A stretch of 34,567 nt of DNA. Origin: Spirochaetales bacterium (GTDB lineage: Bacteria > Spirochaetota > Spirochaetia > SZUA-6 > RPPD01). A program made the position numbers and the translations under genes. Below are positions 16,062-24,145 of this stretch, piece after piece (position 1 is the stretch's first letter; each line of letters starts with the position of its first letter). The notes under the pieces were generated by a model, which was not told the DNA's origin, made no database searches, and worked only from the letters and a program-made list of their open reading frames with translations. The stretch spans positions 1-34,567 of the forward strand of contig JAFGSW010000009.1 of assembly GCA_016934415.1 (NCBI GenBank), written 5' to 3'.

Positions 16062-17054
16062 ATGTCCAATGCAAAAAAGACGATGACGGTAAAAACGATT
16101 CAGCTCGGCGCGTCGGATTTGTCCATCACGCCGGTCGGCCTCGGCTGCTGGCAGTTCGCCGGCGGCGTCGGCTTTTCCAGGATGTTCTGGACGCCCGTGC
16201 CGCAGTCAAAGATAACGGAAATCGTGCGGGTGAGCCTCGAGGGCGGGGTCAACTGGTTCGACACCGCCGAGGCGTACGGCCGGGGCGCGTCCGAGCGGGC
16301 GCTCGCCGGGGCGCTCGCCGCCCTCGACGTCGCGCCGGGAAGCGTCCTCGTGGCCGACAAGTGGCAGCCCTTCGGGCGCACGGCCCGGTCGATCGCGAGG
16401 ACGTTTCCCGCCCGCGAGGAGGCGCTGAAACCGTACCCGGTCGACCTGCACCAGGTGCACATGCCGGTCTCGCTCTCGAGCGTGGAGAAGCAGATGTCGG
16501 TCATGGCCGATCTCCTGGACGAGAACAAAATCAAGGCCGTCGGGGTGAGTAATTTTTCCGCGGCGCAGATGGAAGCCGCGCACCGGGCCCTCGTCAAGCG
16601 GGGCTACCGGCTGGCGTCCAACCAGGTGCGCTACCACCTCCTCGACCGCTGCATCGAAACGAACGGCGTGCTCTCCCTGGCGCGCGACCTCGACGTCACG
16701 ATCATCGCCTATTCCCCCCTGGCGCAGGGCCTGCTTACCGGCCGCTTCCACCGGGATCCCGGCCAGGCGCGCAAGATCGGCTGGGCGCGGCGGCGGAACG
16801 TCGGCCTGACGCGGGAGAGCCTGGAGCGCACCCGGCCGCTCGTCGAGGCGCTCGAGCGCGCGGGCGCGGAGCGGGGCGCGGGGGCGGCCGAGATCGCGCT
16901 CGCCTGGCTCGTCGAAAAGAACCCGGGGCGGGTGGCCGTCATTCCGGGCGCCACCAGGCCCGAGCACGCGCGCCTGAACGCGCGCGCGCTCGGCGTGACG
17001 CTTTCCGTGGACGAGATCGCCCGGATCGACGGGCTTTCCGCGAAGGCGTGTTGA
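16062..17054 (+). CDS. Aldo/keto reductase
   Basis: This 330-residue protein has the TIM-barrel NAD(P)H-dependent oxidoreductase signatures. The tetrad is Asp67 and Tyr72 (NWFDTAEAYGRG), Lys100 (VADKWQPF) and His133 (DLHQVHMP). Later come VGVSNFSAAQM, SNQVRYHLL, IIAYSPLAQGLLTGRF and a C-terminal VIPGATRPEHARLNARAL cofactor loop. The ATG at 16062 is favoured by GGGGAGG (16050-16056); a second Met at 16083 is possible. It acts in the cytosol on an unspecified carbonyl substrate. It is divergent from the small RHH-like gene and followed by the TspO-like gene about 90 bases on. Confidence 0.9.
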   Translation: MSNAKKTMTVKTIQLGASDLSITPVGLGCWQFAGGVGFSRMFWTPVPQSKITEIVRVSLEGGVNWFDTAEAYGRGASERALAGALAALDVAPGSVLVADKWQPFGRTARSIARTFPAREEALKPYPVDLHQVHMPVSLSSVEKQMSVMADLLDENKIKAVGVSNFSAAQMEAAHRALVKRGYRLASNQVRYHLLDRCIETNGVLSLARDLDVTIIAYSPLAQGLLTGRFHRDPGQARKIGWARRRNVGLTRESLERTRPLVEALERAGAERGAGAAEIALAWLVEKNPGRVAVIPGATRPEHARLNARALGVTLSVDEIARIDGLSAKAC

Positions 17055-17145
17055 GCGGACGCTCATCACGGTGACGATTCAAATCGTTTGCATCGGGGCC
17101 TTTTTTCCCGTAAATTGAAAATATGGAAGAAAAGGAGGGCCGAAT

Positions 17146-17964
17146 ATGATCTCGCCAAAAGCGAACAAACCCGTCATTGTCCTCAACGTTGTTTGTTTCG
17201 TCGCCATGGCGACGGTGAACGGTCTGGCGAACACCGTTCGGATCGGCGGACGCCTTACCGGGGAAATCGCCGATTCCGTCCCCAACCTCTTCGTTCCGGC
17301 CGGGCTGACGTTCGCGGTCTGGGGCGTCATCTACCTCCTGCTCCTGGGATTCACCGTGTTTCAGGCGCGCGGCCTGTTCCGGGTTGACGACCGACTGGCC
17401 TCCCGCCTGCGCGCGATCGGCGTGTTGTTCATCGTTTCGTGCGCGCTCAACGCGGGCTGGATCTTCGCCTGGCACTACCTTCTTTTCGGCCTTTCCCTCG
17501 CCGTCATGCTTGCGCTCCTCGTCTGCCTTATCGTGCTGTACCTCCGGTTGAACGCCGATCGGGGCAGGCTGAAGCCGCTCGAGTACCTCTTCCTGCGCCT
17601 TCCGTTTTCCGTCTACCTGGGCTGGATTTCCGTGGCCGCGATCGCCAACGTCACGGCCGTTCTCGTGGCCGGCGGTTGGGACCGATTCGGCGCGAGCGAG
17701 GCGTTCTGGGCCGTGTTCATGATCGGCGTCGCCCTCGCCCTGAATATCCTGGTGCTCTTTCTCCGCCGGGACGCGGCCTACAGCCTCGTCTTCGCCTGGG
17801 CCTTCCTCGGCATTTACCTCAAGCGCGTTTCGCCCGGCACGCCTTTCGTCCCCGAGGTCGCCGATGCCGCGCTCGTCGCATTGATCGTCACGTGTGCGGC
17901 CGTCGTCGTCAGCCTCGCGCTCCGGGCGGCCCGAAACGCGCGCTCCAAGCCCGTGCTGCCGTGA
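17146..17964 (+). CDS. TspO/tryptophan-rich sensory-type integral membrane protein
   Basis: This 272-residue polytopic membrane protein has about seven hydrophobic segments. The blocks PNLFVPAGLTFAVWGVIYLL, SCALNAGWIFAWHY, LPFSVYLGWISVAAIANVTA and LVFAWAFLGIYLKR match the long family usually annotated as tryptophan-rich sensory proteins, which share W-rich motifs with TspO/MBR. Classical TspO has about 160 residues and five helices, so this is a distinct, longer relative, and a porphyrin or sterol ligand should not be assumed. The start ATG has AAGGAGGG at 17132-17139. No clear operon partner. Confidence 0.75.
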   Translation: MISPKANKPVIVLNVVCFVAMATVNGLANTVRIGGRLTGEIADSVPNLFVPAGLTFAVWGVIYLLLLGFTVFQARGLFRVDDRLASRLRAIGVLFIVSCALNAGWIFAWHYLLFGLSLAVMLALLVCLIVLYLRLNADRGRLKPLEYLFLRLPFSVYLGWISVAAIANVTAVLVAGGWDRFGASEAFWAVFMIGVALALNILVLFLRRDAAYSLVFAWAFLGIYLKRVSPGTPFVPEVADAALVALIVTCAAVVVSLALRAARNARSKPVLP

Positions 17965-17970
17965 GGGCCC

Positions 17971-18021
17971 CCGAAGAGAAACTACGGATGGCCGCGGATA
18001 AACGCGGATGAGGAGGGGAGA
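17971..18021. repeat. Dispersed CGCGGAT-type repeat, left orientation
   Basis: AACTACGGATGGCCGCGGAT and AACGCGGATGAGGAGG here mirror the inverse copy at 18151-18200. About 130 AT-rich bases without a gene lie between them. Confidence 0.75.
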
Positions 18022-18150
18022 GGTTGGAAAGTAAAACTACGACGTCCTTACTCTTTATGTTACAATGAGGGTTGCTTTTTTCTTCCTCACTATTCCCCGT
18101 CATATGGTTTTCCTTCTTCCTGTGCTTATACCTTCGCGGCTTCCATATTT

Positions 18151-18200
18151 CTTTCTTCATCCGCGCCTTATCCGCGTCCTATCCGTAGTTTTCCTTTTCA
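18151..18200. repeat. Dispersed CGCGGAT-type repeat, right orientation
   Basis: CTTCATCCGCGCCTTATCCG and TCCTATCCGTAGTTTTCC are the reverse complement of the 17971-18021 type and close a roughly 230-bp inverted-repeat unit. Confidence 0.75.
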
Positions 18201-18230
18201 CGGGAAGTCCGACGGCCTGAAGGCTCACTA

Positions 18231-18258
18231 TTGACAAGCCGAAACACAGTATTATAAT
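18231..18258 (+). promoter_or_regulatory. Consensus sigma70-type promoter of the FHA-cyclase gene
   Basis: TTGACA (18231-18236), a 16-base spacer and a perfect TATAAT (18253-18258) are followed by a leader of about 70 bases before the ATG at 18335. Confidence 0.8.
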
Positions 18259-18334
18259 TTGAAACAGCCGCGAAAAAGTGGGGATACAAGCGGTGTCATT
18301 CACTTCGTTTCATGGATGAAAAGGTCTTTGAGGT

Positions 18335-19300
18335 ATGGCGCCGAAATCGTTCACGCAAATTCTGGAACCGAACGTCCGCCTCCTCGTCACCAAGGGCGAG
18401 GACCAGGGGCGGATCCACGAAACCAACCGCTTCCCCTTCGTCGTCGGCCGGGATGAGGCGGCCGATTTCCAGATCAAGTACGACAACAATGTCTCCCGCA
18501 AGCACGCCCGCTTCACGCGCGACGATTCCGGCGCCGTCTGGATCGAGGACCTGGGCTCCACCAACGGCAGCTTCGTGAACAATGTCCGCATCTCGGCGCG
18601 CACGGCCCTGAACCACGGGAGCACGATCATCGTCGGGAACACCTGGATCAAGTTTATCGTCTCGTCGCCGGCCGCGCCGGCGCGGCCGGCGGCATTGAAC
18701 GACGAGGAAGCCACCTCCTCCACCTTCACCCTGGAGACGAAGAAGGTGGAGAGCATTCTCGTTCTTGATCTCGCCGATTCCTCCGGGCTCGTCGACCGCT
18801 ACGGCGACGACGTCGCCATGAAGATCACCGAAACGCTCAACGCCGTCGCCTTTCCGGTGTTCACCCGCTACGGCGCCGACTACTCCAAGGGAACGGGCGA
18901 CGGGTTCCTCGTCACCTTTTCCAATCCGGCGCACGCCCTGGCCGCCGCCGCCGACATCCTGAAAAAGGTCAAATCCTACAACGCGGCCAAAACCCGCAAG
19001 GTGAAGATGCACGTCCGGCTCTGCCTCAATCACGGCCAGAGCATCATCGAGCCGAACGGGGACCGGCACGGCAATGCCACCAACGTCGCCTTCCGCGTCG
19101 AGGGCGTACGCTACCAGGACATGAAGAAAACGAAGGACTCGCCGGCGTCCTCCCGGTTCCCGGAGTACGACCGCATCCTCGTCACCGAGCCGTTCTACGA
19201 GGAGCTCGACGCCGCCCGAAAGAAAAAATTCAAGCTTCTGGGAAGCTTCAAGCTCAAGGGCATCGGCGGCTGGCACCGGGTCTACGCGTACAAGGGGTGA
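18335..19300 (+). CDS. FHA domain-adenylate cyclase (class III) signalling protein
   Basis: This 321-residue soluble protein has two domains. Residues about 15-110 form an FHA phosphopeptide-binding domain (FVVGRDEAADFQIKYDN, VSRKHARF, IEDLGSTNGSFVN). Residues about 130-320 form a class III nucleotide cyclase domain. The first metal Asp is in VLDLADSSG (about 145), the adenine-selecting Lys185 and second metal Asp189 are in SKGTGDGF, and the transition-state Asn and Arg are in GDRHGNATNVAFRVEG. The catalytic set looks intact, so cAMP synthesis controlled by Ser/Thr phosphorylation through FHA is predicted. The ATG follows TTGAGG. A near-perfect promoter lies 76 bases upstream. Homologous FHA-cyclase proteins are common in spirochaetes. 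Confidence 0.87.
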   Translation: MAPKSFTQILEPNVRLLVTKGEDQGRIHETNRFPFVVGRDEAADFQIKYDNNVSRKHARFTRDDSGAVWIEDLGSTNGSFVNNVRISARTALNHGSTIIVGNTWIKFIVSSPAAPARPAALNDEEATSSTFTLETKKVESILVLDLADSSGLVDRYGDDVAMKITETLNAVAFPVFTRYGADYSKGTGDGFLVTFSNPAHALAAAADILKKVKSYNAAKTRKVKMHVRLCLNHGQSIIEPNGDRHGNATNVAFRVEGVRYQDMKKTKDSPASSRFPEYDRILVTEPFYEELDAARKKKFKLLGSFKLKGIGGWHRVYAYKG

Positions 19301-19352
19301 GGGCTCCAAGCCGCCGGGCTCCCGACAAAGGCCGCTTGCTCAGAGGGCGGGG

Positions 19353-19448
19353 GAGTGAACCATGGATAACACGGATGAAGAACTGATAACACTGATGAGG
19401 AAGTGAGAAGGGAAACTACGGATGGGACGCGGATAGAGAAGAGAAAAG
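19353..19448. repeat. Dispersed CGCGGAT-type repeat, left of SIR2-like fragment
   Basis: The tandem variants read GGATAACACGGATGAAG, CACTGATGAGGAAG and AACTACGGATGGGACGCGG. The SIR2-like fragment ends 5 bases inside this boundary, and the inverse copy lies at its other end. Confidence 0.75.
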
Positions 19449-19453
19449 GTCAA

Positions 19454-20215
19454 TTATATTTCAACTGATAGTCTATTTTTATCACACGATTTTAGATAAT
19501 ACGATAATAAATCTTTCCAACAGCTACATAAATATTTTTTATTACTTGAGATATCATTTTTAAAGAAAAATAATATTTTGCTAAAAATATTCCAATATAA
19601 CAGTACTGGGTAAATATATTTAGGCTTTATCATATTCTCGATTAATATAGATAATCGGATTAATGCCATTTTTGAAGGATTGATTATAAAAACCGGTAAA
19701 TTATGAAAGTTTATTAATCTGCAAACCAGATCAAGGGTTTTATAATCATCAATATAGTCACCGTGTGAGCCAAAACTATATCCAATTATGATACCTCTCT
19801 TCGCCATCTTAAAATAGTTTATTACCTTTTTATAAGGTTCAATGTTAGTTATCCAATCAGGTTCCGGCTCAGGCGGCCATATCGTTCTGGTACTTGGTAA
19901 TTCAATTTCATATTCCAATATTTTATAAAATAACTCATCACCCAGAGTCTTGCGTAAATCCTTGGTTGCCTGCCCATGAGCATTTACTACATAAATGCCC
20001 TTAGAATTAAGGCGCGATGCTATACCATCTACGTTCATATTCATGATATAGAGCGGCTTTTTAAAATATGGAAATATACGATAGGAATATGGCAAAGGAA
20101 AATGAGATGGTAGGAAGAATTTTTCATAGACTAATGTTTTAATAGTTGTTTCAGACACATGATCAATAAGTCCTCTTCGTATGTCTTCTTCATCATAGGA
20201 ATTACCTAAGCCCAA
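19454..20215 (-). pseudogene. 5'-truncated SIR2-like (sirtuin-fold) gene
   Basis: This AT-rich minus-strand frame encodes sirtuin-like motifs in order: NMNVDGIASRLNSKGIYVV with NAHG (compare the T-x-N-x-D...HG active-site block, His at the right spacing), then IIIGYSFGSHGDY (the G-[TY]-S-[LF] NAD loop) and PVFIINPS. The N-terminal Rossmann GAG-x-S motif of SIR2 domains is absent. The only start in frame is a TTG at 20215, but the reading frame continues upstream with coding-like residues (NAVKPPKSPIART) to a stop at 20300, inside the flanking dispersed repeat. This suggests the 5' end was lost when the repeat joined. SIR2-like domains occur in deacylases and in NAD-consuming defence proteins. 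It could still be expressed as a fragment. Confidence 0.6.
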
Positions 20216-20274
20216 AGTTCTTGCGATAGGGCTCTTTGGAGGTTTTACAGCATTAAATGAAGAGAGACGCGAAA

Positions 20275-20393
20275 GGTCATCTTCAACCTTTATCCGCGTT
20301 CATCCGCGTACGCGCCGCGCGGTTTTCGCGTGCGCGGGAATCCGTAGTTTTTCACCTTTCTTATCCGCGTCTTATCCGTAGTTCTTCCTTCGG
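20275..20393. repeat. Dispersed CGCGGAT-type repeat, right orientation
   Basis: Two copies, TTTATCCGCGTTCATCCGCG...AATCCGTAG and TTATCCGCGTCTTATCCGTA, are separated by a GCGCCGCGCGG...GCGTGCGC palindromic insert (20308-20337). They are inverse to 19353-19448 and end just before serS. Confidence 0.75.
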
Positions 20394-20403
20394 CGCGAAA
20401 ACC

Positions 20404-21678
20404 CTACTTCGCCCGAATGACCTCGAAGCCCGTATACGGCGCGAGCGCGGGCGGGATGCGGACCGAGCCGTCGGCCTGCTGGAAGTTCTCCAGGATGGCG
20501 ATGGGCGTCCGCGACATGGCGATGGCGGTGCCGTTCAGGCTGTGGACGAGGACGTTTTTCCCCCCGCGCTTGCAGCGGATCTGGAGCCGGCGCGTCTGGT
20601 AGTCGGTGCAGTTCGACGTGCTTGTGATCTCGCCCCAGTCGCCGCCCTCCCCGCGGCCCGGCATCCAGGCCTCCAGGTCGAACTTGCGGTAGGCCATGTT
20701 CCCGAGGTCGCCGGCGGCGGTGTCGACCACGCGGTAGGGAATGCCGAGACCGGTATAGATTTTCTCCTCGATCCCGAGCAGGTACTCGTGCAGCTTCTCC
20801 GATTCCTCCGGGAGGCAGAAAATGAACATTTCCACCTTGGTGAACTGGTGGACGCGGTAGAGGCCCTTGGAGAACTGCCCGGCCGCGCCGGCCTCGCGCC
20901 GGAAGCAGTGCGACAGCCCGGCGATCTTGAGCGGCAGGACCTTTTCGTCGAGGATCGTCTTGGCGTAGGCCCCGCCGAGGGTGATCTCGGCCGTGCCGAT
21001 GAGGCAGAGGCCCTCGCCCTCGATCCGGTAGATGTTCGATTCGGGACCGCGGGAGACGAAGCCGAGGCCCTCGAGGATCTCCTCGCGCGCGGCGTCCGGG
21101 GTGAGGGCGAGCGTGAAGCCTTCGGCCTTCAGGATGTCCAGGGCGTAGCGGGTGAGGGCGAGCTCGAGCAGGACGCCCTCGTTCTTGAGGTAGTACCATT
21201 TCTGCCCCGTCACCTTCTGGGCGGTCTCGAAATCGAGGATGCCGAGCGACGTGCCGAGCTCGAGGTGGTCCTTGGGCTTGAAATCGAAGGCCGGCACCGT
21301 GCCGACGCGCCGGAGCTCGCGGGAGTCCTTTTCCTCCAGCCCCTCCGGGACGTCCGGGTGGGTGAGGTTGGGGATCTTGTACGCTTCGGCCTGGAGCTCC
21401 TTCTCCGCGGCTGCGAGCTTCTCCTCCAGTCCCGAAATTTCCTCTTTCAGCTTCTGGCCGCGGGCGATGAGCTTGTCCCGCTCCGCCTTCTCCAGCTTGC
21501 CCTTCATGGCCGCGGCATTGTCGTTCCGCTCCTTGCGGAGCTCGTCCACCCGCCGCTCGAGGTCGCAGCGCTCGGTATACAGCGACGCGGCGCGCTCGGC
21601 GTCCGCCTTCACATTGCGCTTCCGGATGTTTTCCTTGACGAGGTCGAGGTTGTCCTTGATGAATTTATAGTCGAGCAT
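20404..21678 (-). CDS. serS: Serine--tRNA ligase
   Basis: This 424-residue class II aminoacyl-tRNA synthetase charges tRNA-Ser (and tRNA-Sec if present). The N-terminal 110 residues form the expected antiparallel coiled-coil arm (MLDYKFIKDNLDLVKENI..., ERRVDELRKERNDNAAAM, KLEKAERDKL...). The catalytic core follows: TAEITL for the TxE loop, FRREAGAAG...GLYRVHQFTKVEMF for motif 2, and LNGTAIAMSRTPIAILEN for motif 3, where the Arg binds ATP. Length matches the family (about 425). Motif 3 differs a little from the usual NGSGLAVGRT, but the key Arg is kept. Start at 21678 opens with the canonical MLD; the ribosome binding site is weak. It stands alone, between two repeat-bounded AT-rich inserts. 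Confidence 0.97.
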   Translation of the reverse strand: MLDYKFIKDNLDLVKENIRKRNVKADAERAASLYTERCDLERRVDELRKERNDNAAAMKGKLEKAERDKLIARGQKLKEEISGLEEKLAAAEKELQAEAYKIPNLTHPDVPEGLEEKDSRELRRVGTVPAFDFKPKDHLELGTSLGILDFETAQKVTGQKWYYLKNEGVLLELALTRYALDILKAEGFTLALTPDAAREEILEGLGFVSRGPESNIYRIEGEGLCLIGTAEITLGGAYAKTILDEKVLPLKIAGLSHCFRREAGAAGQFSKGLYRVHQFTKVEMFIFCLPEESEKLHEYLLGIEEKIYTGLGIPYRVVDTAAGDLGNMAYRKFDLEAWMPGRGEGGDWGEITSTSNCTDYQTRRLQIRCKRGGKNVLVHSLNGTAIAMSRTPIAILENFQQADGSVRIPPALAPYTGFEVIRAK

Positions 21679-21734
21679 GCGCCCATCATACCCGCAAGCC
21701 GCCCGGGAGGCAAGCGGGGCTTTATCTTTATGGG

Positions 21735-21793
21735 CGCAGGTAGTGAACCGCCGATTACACAGATAAGAACCGATGCCACCGATGAGGAAGGGA
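21735..21793. repeat. Dispersed repeat, left of the glycan-binding-domain gene
   Basis: GCCGATTACACAGATAAG and ACCGATGCCACCGATGAGG are diverged members of the GCGGATGAGGAAG family. The end AGGAAGGG (21783-21790) may act as the ribosome binding site of the ATG at 21795. Confidence 0.6.
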
Positions 21794-21794
21794 A

Positions 21795-22985
21795 ATGGAA
21801 CAAATAAAGGAAGAGGAATCGCTCAGTGAAGACTCCGGACGGGTGAAAAAAATAAGCAGTTATGATATACTTTCTTTTATGTTAAGCTATAAATATTTAT
21901 TTTTCGTCTTTATCCTAATATTCCAATCGCTCTGCTTGTTCAGCCAGAGTAGTAACGAATGGACGACTAATCCTCTAGACGCGTTACGCCCCAAGCCTGA
22001 TTATCTGGTAACCGTAGCCGGCCTCTGGGCCTCGAGCTTCGTTGTAGAAGATGAAGCCCACTATTATCGATATCACCCTTGGCGCGCTTTTGACGATGAC
22101 CCGCTTACCGCTTGGAATGAAGGAGTGAAAGGACCGGGAATTGGAGAGAAACTGACTCTGAAACTCGCTCAATATATAATGATAGACAAAATCGTTATAT
22201 TACCGGGATATTTCGATCCGAAATGGTATAGCGCCAATAACAGGGTAAAAGATTGTACTATTGATGTTGACGGCACCCGGGAAAAATGTCATTTTGACGA
22301 TGATATGAAACCAGCCGTGATTTCATTCGATTTTCCTGTAGTATTTAAATCGATGATATTTACTATTGAAGATGTCTATCTAGGCAATAAATATAATGAT
22401 ACCTGCGTTTCCGAGATCCAATTCTATTATCATGATAAAAGAATTGGACTCAACTGTGAAAATTTCGTTAGGCATATGGAGAAGGTTCCTGGGATATCGG
22501 CCTGGACGGATCCGGAAGGCATGTATAGCTATAGCAGCGGTATGGCTGGTGACGGCAGGATGTATTTTTTTAGGGATGGTGTTTTTTTTCGGGTATATGA
22601 TAATCTTGGATGGAGTCTTTCGATTGAGAAAGGGACATGGAGCCGTGAACCGGCGAATAATGATATTAAGGTTTCCATCGATCTGAAAATACTGGTTGAG
22701 GGCTGCGGCGATTATTTCAGTTTTCCCACAGGAATACGGCAGTACGAAAAATACGAAATCACCGAGACACAAACTCATGAACAATTTATCGTCGACTGGA
22801 AAAGAGAGGTAGATTGGGCTGGCCAAGAACAAGGTGGATACCGTTCTGATATCGATGAAATCATACCGCAACATTATAAAGATGTAAGAGAAAATTTTCG
22901 CGATATGGCTGAACATTATAAATTAGAGCAGGAAAAATATTATATCGAAACGAAGAAACGACGGGCAGCCGGCGAACTGTATTGA
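21795..22985 (+). CDS. Membrane-anchored or exported protein with NADase-type glycan-binding domain
   Basis: This protein of up to 396 residues is AT-richer than its neighbours. With the ATG at 21795 (repeat-derived AGGAAGGG upstream) it has a 28-residue charged leader before a hydrophobic segment. With the ATG at 21879 the same segment becomes a signal peptide, LFFVFILIFQSLCLFSQ; the second reading is biologically attractive but lacks a ribosome binding site. Residues about 70-230 carry the discoidin-like fold annotated as NADase-type glycan-binding domain: ASSFV, AFDDDPLTAWNEGVKGPGIG, IVILPGYFDPKWYSANNRVK and SEIQFYY. The C-terminal half looks like a second beta domain (MAGDGRMYFFRDGVFFRVY) and ends in a charged helix. 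No enzyme domain is visible, so a carbohydrate-binding surface protein is inferred. Confidence 0.72.
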   Translation: MEQIKEEESLSEDSGRVKKISSYDILSFMLSYKYLFFVFILIFQSLCLFSQSSNEWTTNPLDALRPKPDYLVTVAGLWASSFVVEDEAHYYRYHPWRAFDDDPLTAWNEGVKGPGIGEKLTLKLAQYIMIDKIVILPGYFDPKWYSANNRVKDCTIDVDGTREKCHFDDDMKPAVISFDFPVVFKSMIFTIEDVYLGNKYNDTCVSEIQFYYHDKRIGLNCENFVRHMEKVPGISAWTDPEGMYSYSSGMAGDGRMYFFRDGVFFRVYDNLGWSLSIEKGTWSREPANNDIKVSIDLKILVEGCGDYFSFPTGIRQYEKYEITETQTHEQFIVDWKREVDWAGQEQGGYRSDIDEIIPQHYKDVRENFRDMAEHYKLEQEKYYIETKKRRAAGELY

Positions 22986-23081
22986 TTTTAATTTTGGATA
23001 CACCCTGCTTTTCTAGTTTCCCCTTGTCTTCCTTTTGTTGATTTTTTCCCCTGGCTTCCTTAGCCCCCCTCTTTTCCCTTT

Positions 23082-23222
23082 ATCCTTCTTCATCCGTGCC
23101 ATCCGTCCTATCCGTGAACATCCGTGGTTCTCCCATTCCTCCTCCCTCCCCATCCGCGCTCATCCGCGTCCTATCCGCGGTTTTTCTTCCTTCTTTCTTC
23201 ATCCGTGTCATCCGTGGTTCCC
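23082..23222. repeat. Dispersed CGCGGAT-type repeat cluster, right orientation
   Basis: Three successive variants are seen: CTTCATCCGTGCCATCCGTC...CATCCGTGG, CCCATCCGCGCTCATCCGCG...CGCGG, and CTTCATCCGTGTCATCCGTG. They are inverse to the left-hand family at 21735-21793. Between 22986 and 23308 there is no other feature apart from a CCTGGCTTCCTTAG motif at about 23050. Confidence 0.75.
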
Positions 23223-23308
23223 TTCTTCAGCCGGCGCTTGCTATCGAGCCCACGAAAACCTATACTAAGCGAATCGCATCGCTTTCCCCTCGCCGGATGG
23301 AGGCACTC

Positions 23309-24145
23309 ATGCTTACCTGGAAGGAAGACCGGTTTCGCGTTTCGCCGAAGCTGAAGCTGTTCTACCGCGCCTGTCTCCCGGACGCCGTCCGGGGCCACGT
23401 CATCGTCATTCACGGCTACGCCGAGCACTCGGGGCGCTACCGGCACGTCATGGAATATCTGGCGGGACGCGGCTACGCCTGTTACGCGCCCGACTGCCGC
23501 GGCCACGGCCGGACGGCCCGCTGCCTGGGCGACCTGGAGAGCTTCGACGGGATCGCGGGCGACCTGGAGGCGTTCAAGGATTTCATCACCGGCGCGTTCA
23601 ACGCCCGCCCGATTTTTCTCCTCGGCCACAGCCTGGGAGGCACGTTGGCCCTCCGCCTGTCCGGCCCGCCCGCGACGGGCCTTTCCGGCGCCGTCGTCAT
23701 CGCCCCGACCTTCGTCATCCCCGACTTCGCCTCGCCCCTCCTCATCGCGGTCTCGGGCGTGCTCGCCGCGCTCCTGCCCCGGCTCCCGGCGCAGGCGTTT
23801 CCGATAGAGCATTTGAGCCGCGACCCGGCCGTGATCGAGGCGATACGCCGCGATCCGCTCTATTACCGCGGCAAGATGAGGGCGCGCACCGGCTGCCAGA
23901 TCCTCCACGGCATCCGGCGCGTCCGGGAAACGGCAAAGCGCGTCTCACTGCCGCTCCTCGTCCTCCACGGGAGCGAGGACCGTGTGATGCCGACCGGGGG
24001 GTCGCGCGAGCTCATCGAGACGGTCGCATCGGGCGACAAATCCCTCGTGGTCTACGACGGACTCTACCACGAAATACTGAACGAGCCGGAGAGGGCGCAG
24101 GCGCTCGGGGCCGTCGCCTCCTGGCTCGACGACCGCAATGTCTGA
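23309..24145 (+). CDS. Alpha/beta hydrolase, monoacylglycerol lipase-like
   Basis: This 278-residue serine hydrolase starts at the ATG at 23309, behind GGAGG at 23299-23303. The oxyanion-hole block is VIVIHGYAEHSGRY, the nucleophile elbow is GHSLGG (Ser), the acid is in LHGSEDRVMP (Asp), and the base is in GLYHEILNE (His), giving a complete triad. The HGYAEHSGRY and DCRGHGRT motifs are characteristic of the lysophospholipase/monoacylglycerol lipase (PldB-like) group, which hydrolyses glycerol esters. It has no signal peptide, so a cytosolic or membrane-peripheral location is expected. Its stop overlaps the start of the next gene by 8 bases, so the two are translationally coupled. Confidence 0.88.
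   Translation: MLTWKEDRFRVSPKLKLFYRACLPDAVRGHVIVIHGYAEHSGRYRHVMEYLAGRGYACYAPDCRGHGRTARCLGDLESFDGIAGDLEAFKDFITGAFNARPIFLLGHSLGGTLALRLSGPPATGLSGAVVIAPTFVIPDFASPLLIAVSGVLAALLPRLPAQAFPIEHLSRDPAVIEAIRRDPLYYRGKMRARTGCQILHGIRRVRETAKRVSLPLLVLHGSEDRVMPTGGSRELIETVASGDKSLVVYDGLYHEILNEPERAQALGAVASWLDDRNV

Noticed and set aside
20257..21807. 516-codon plus-strand open frame opposite serS
   Set aside because: It is antisense to an unmistakable seryl-tRNA synthetase.
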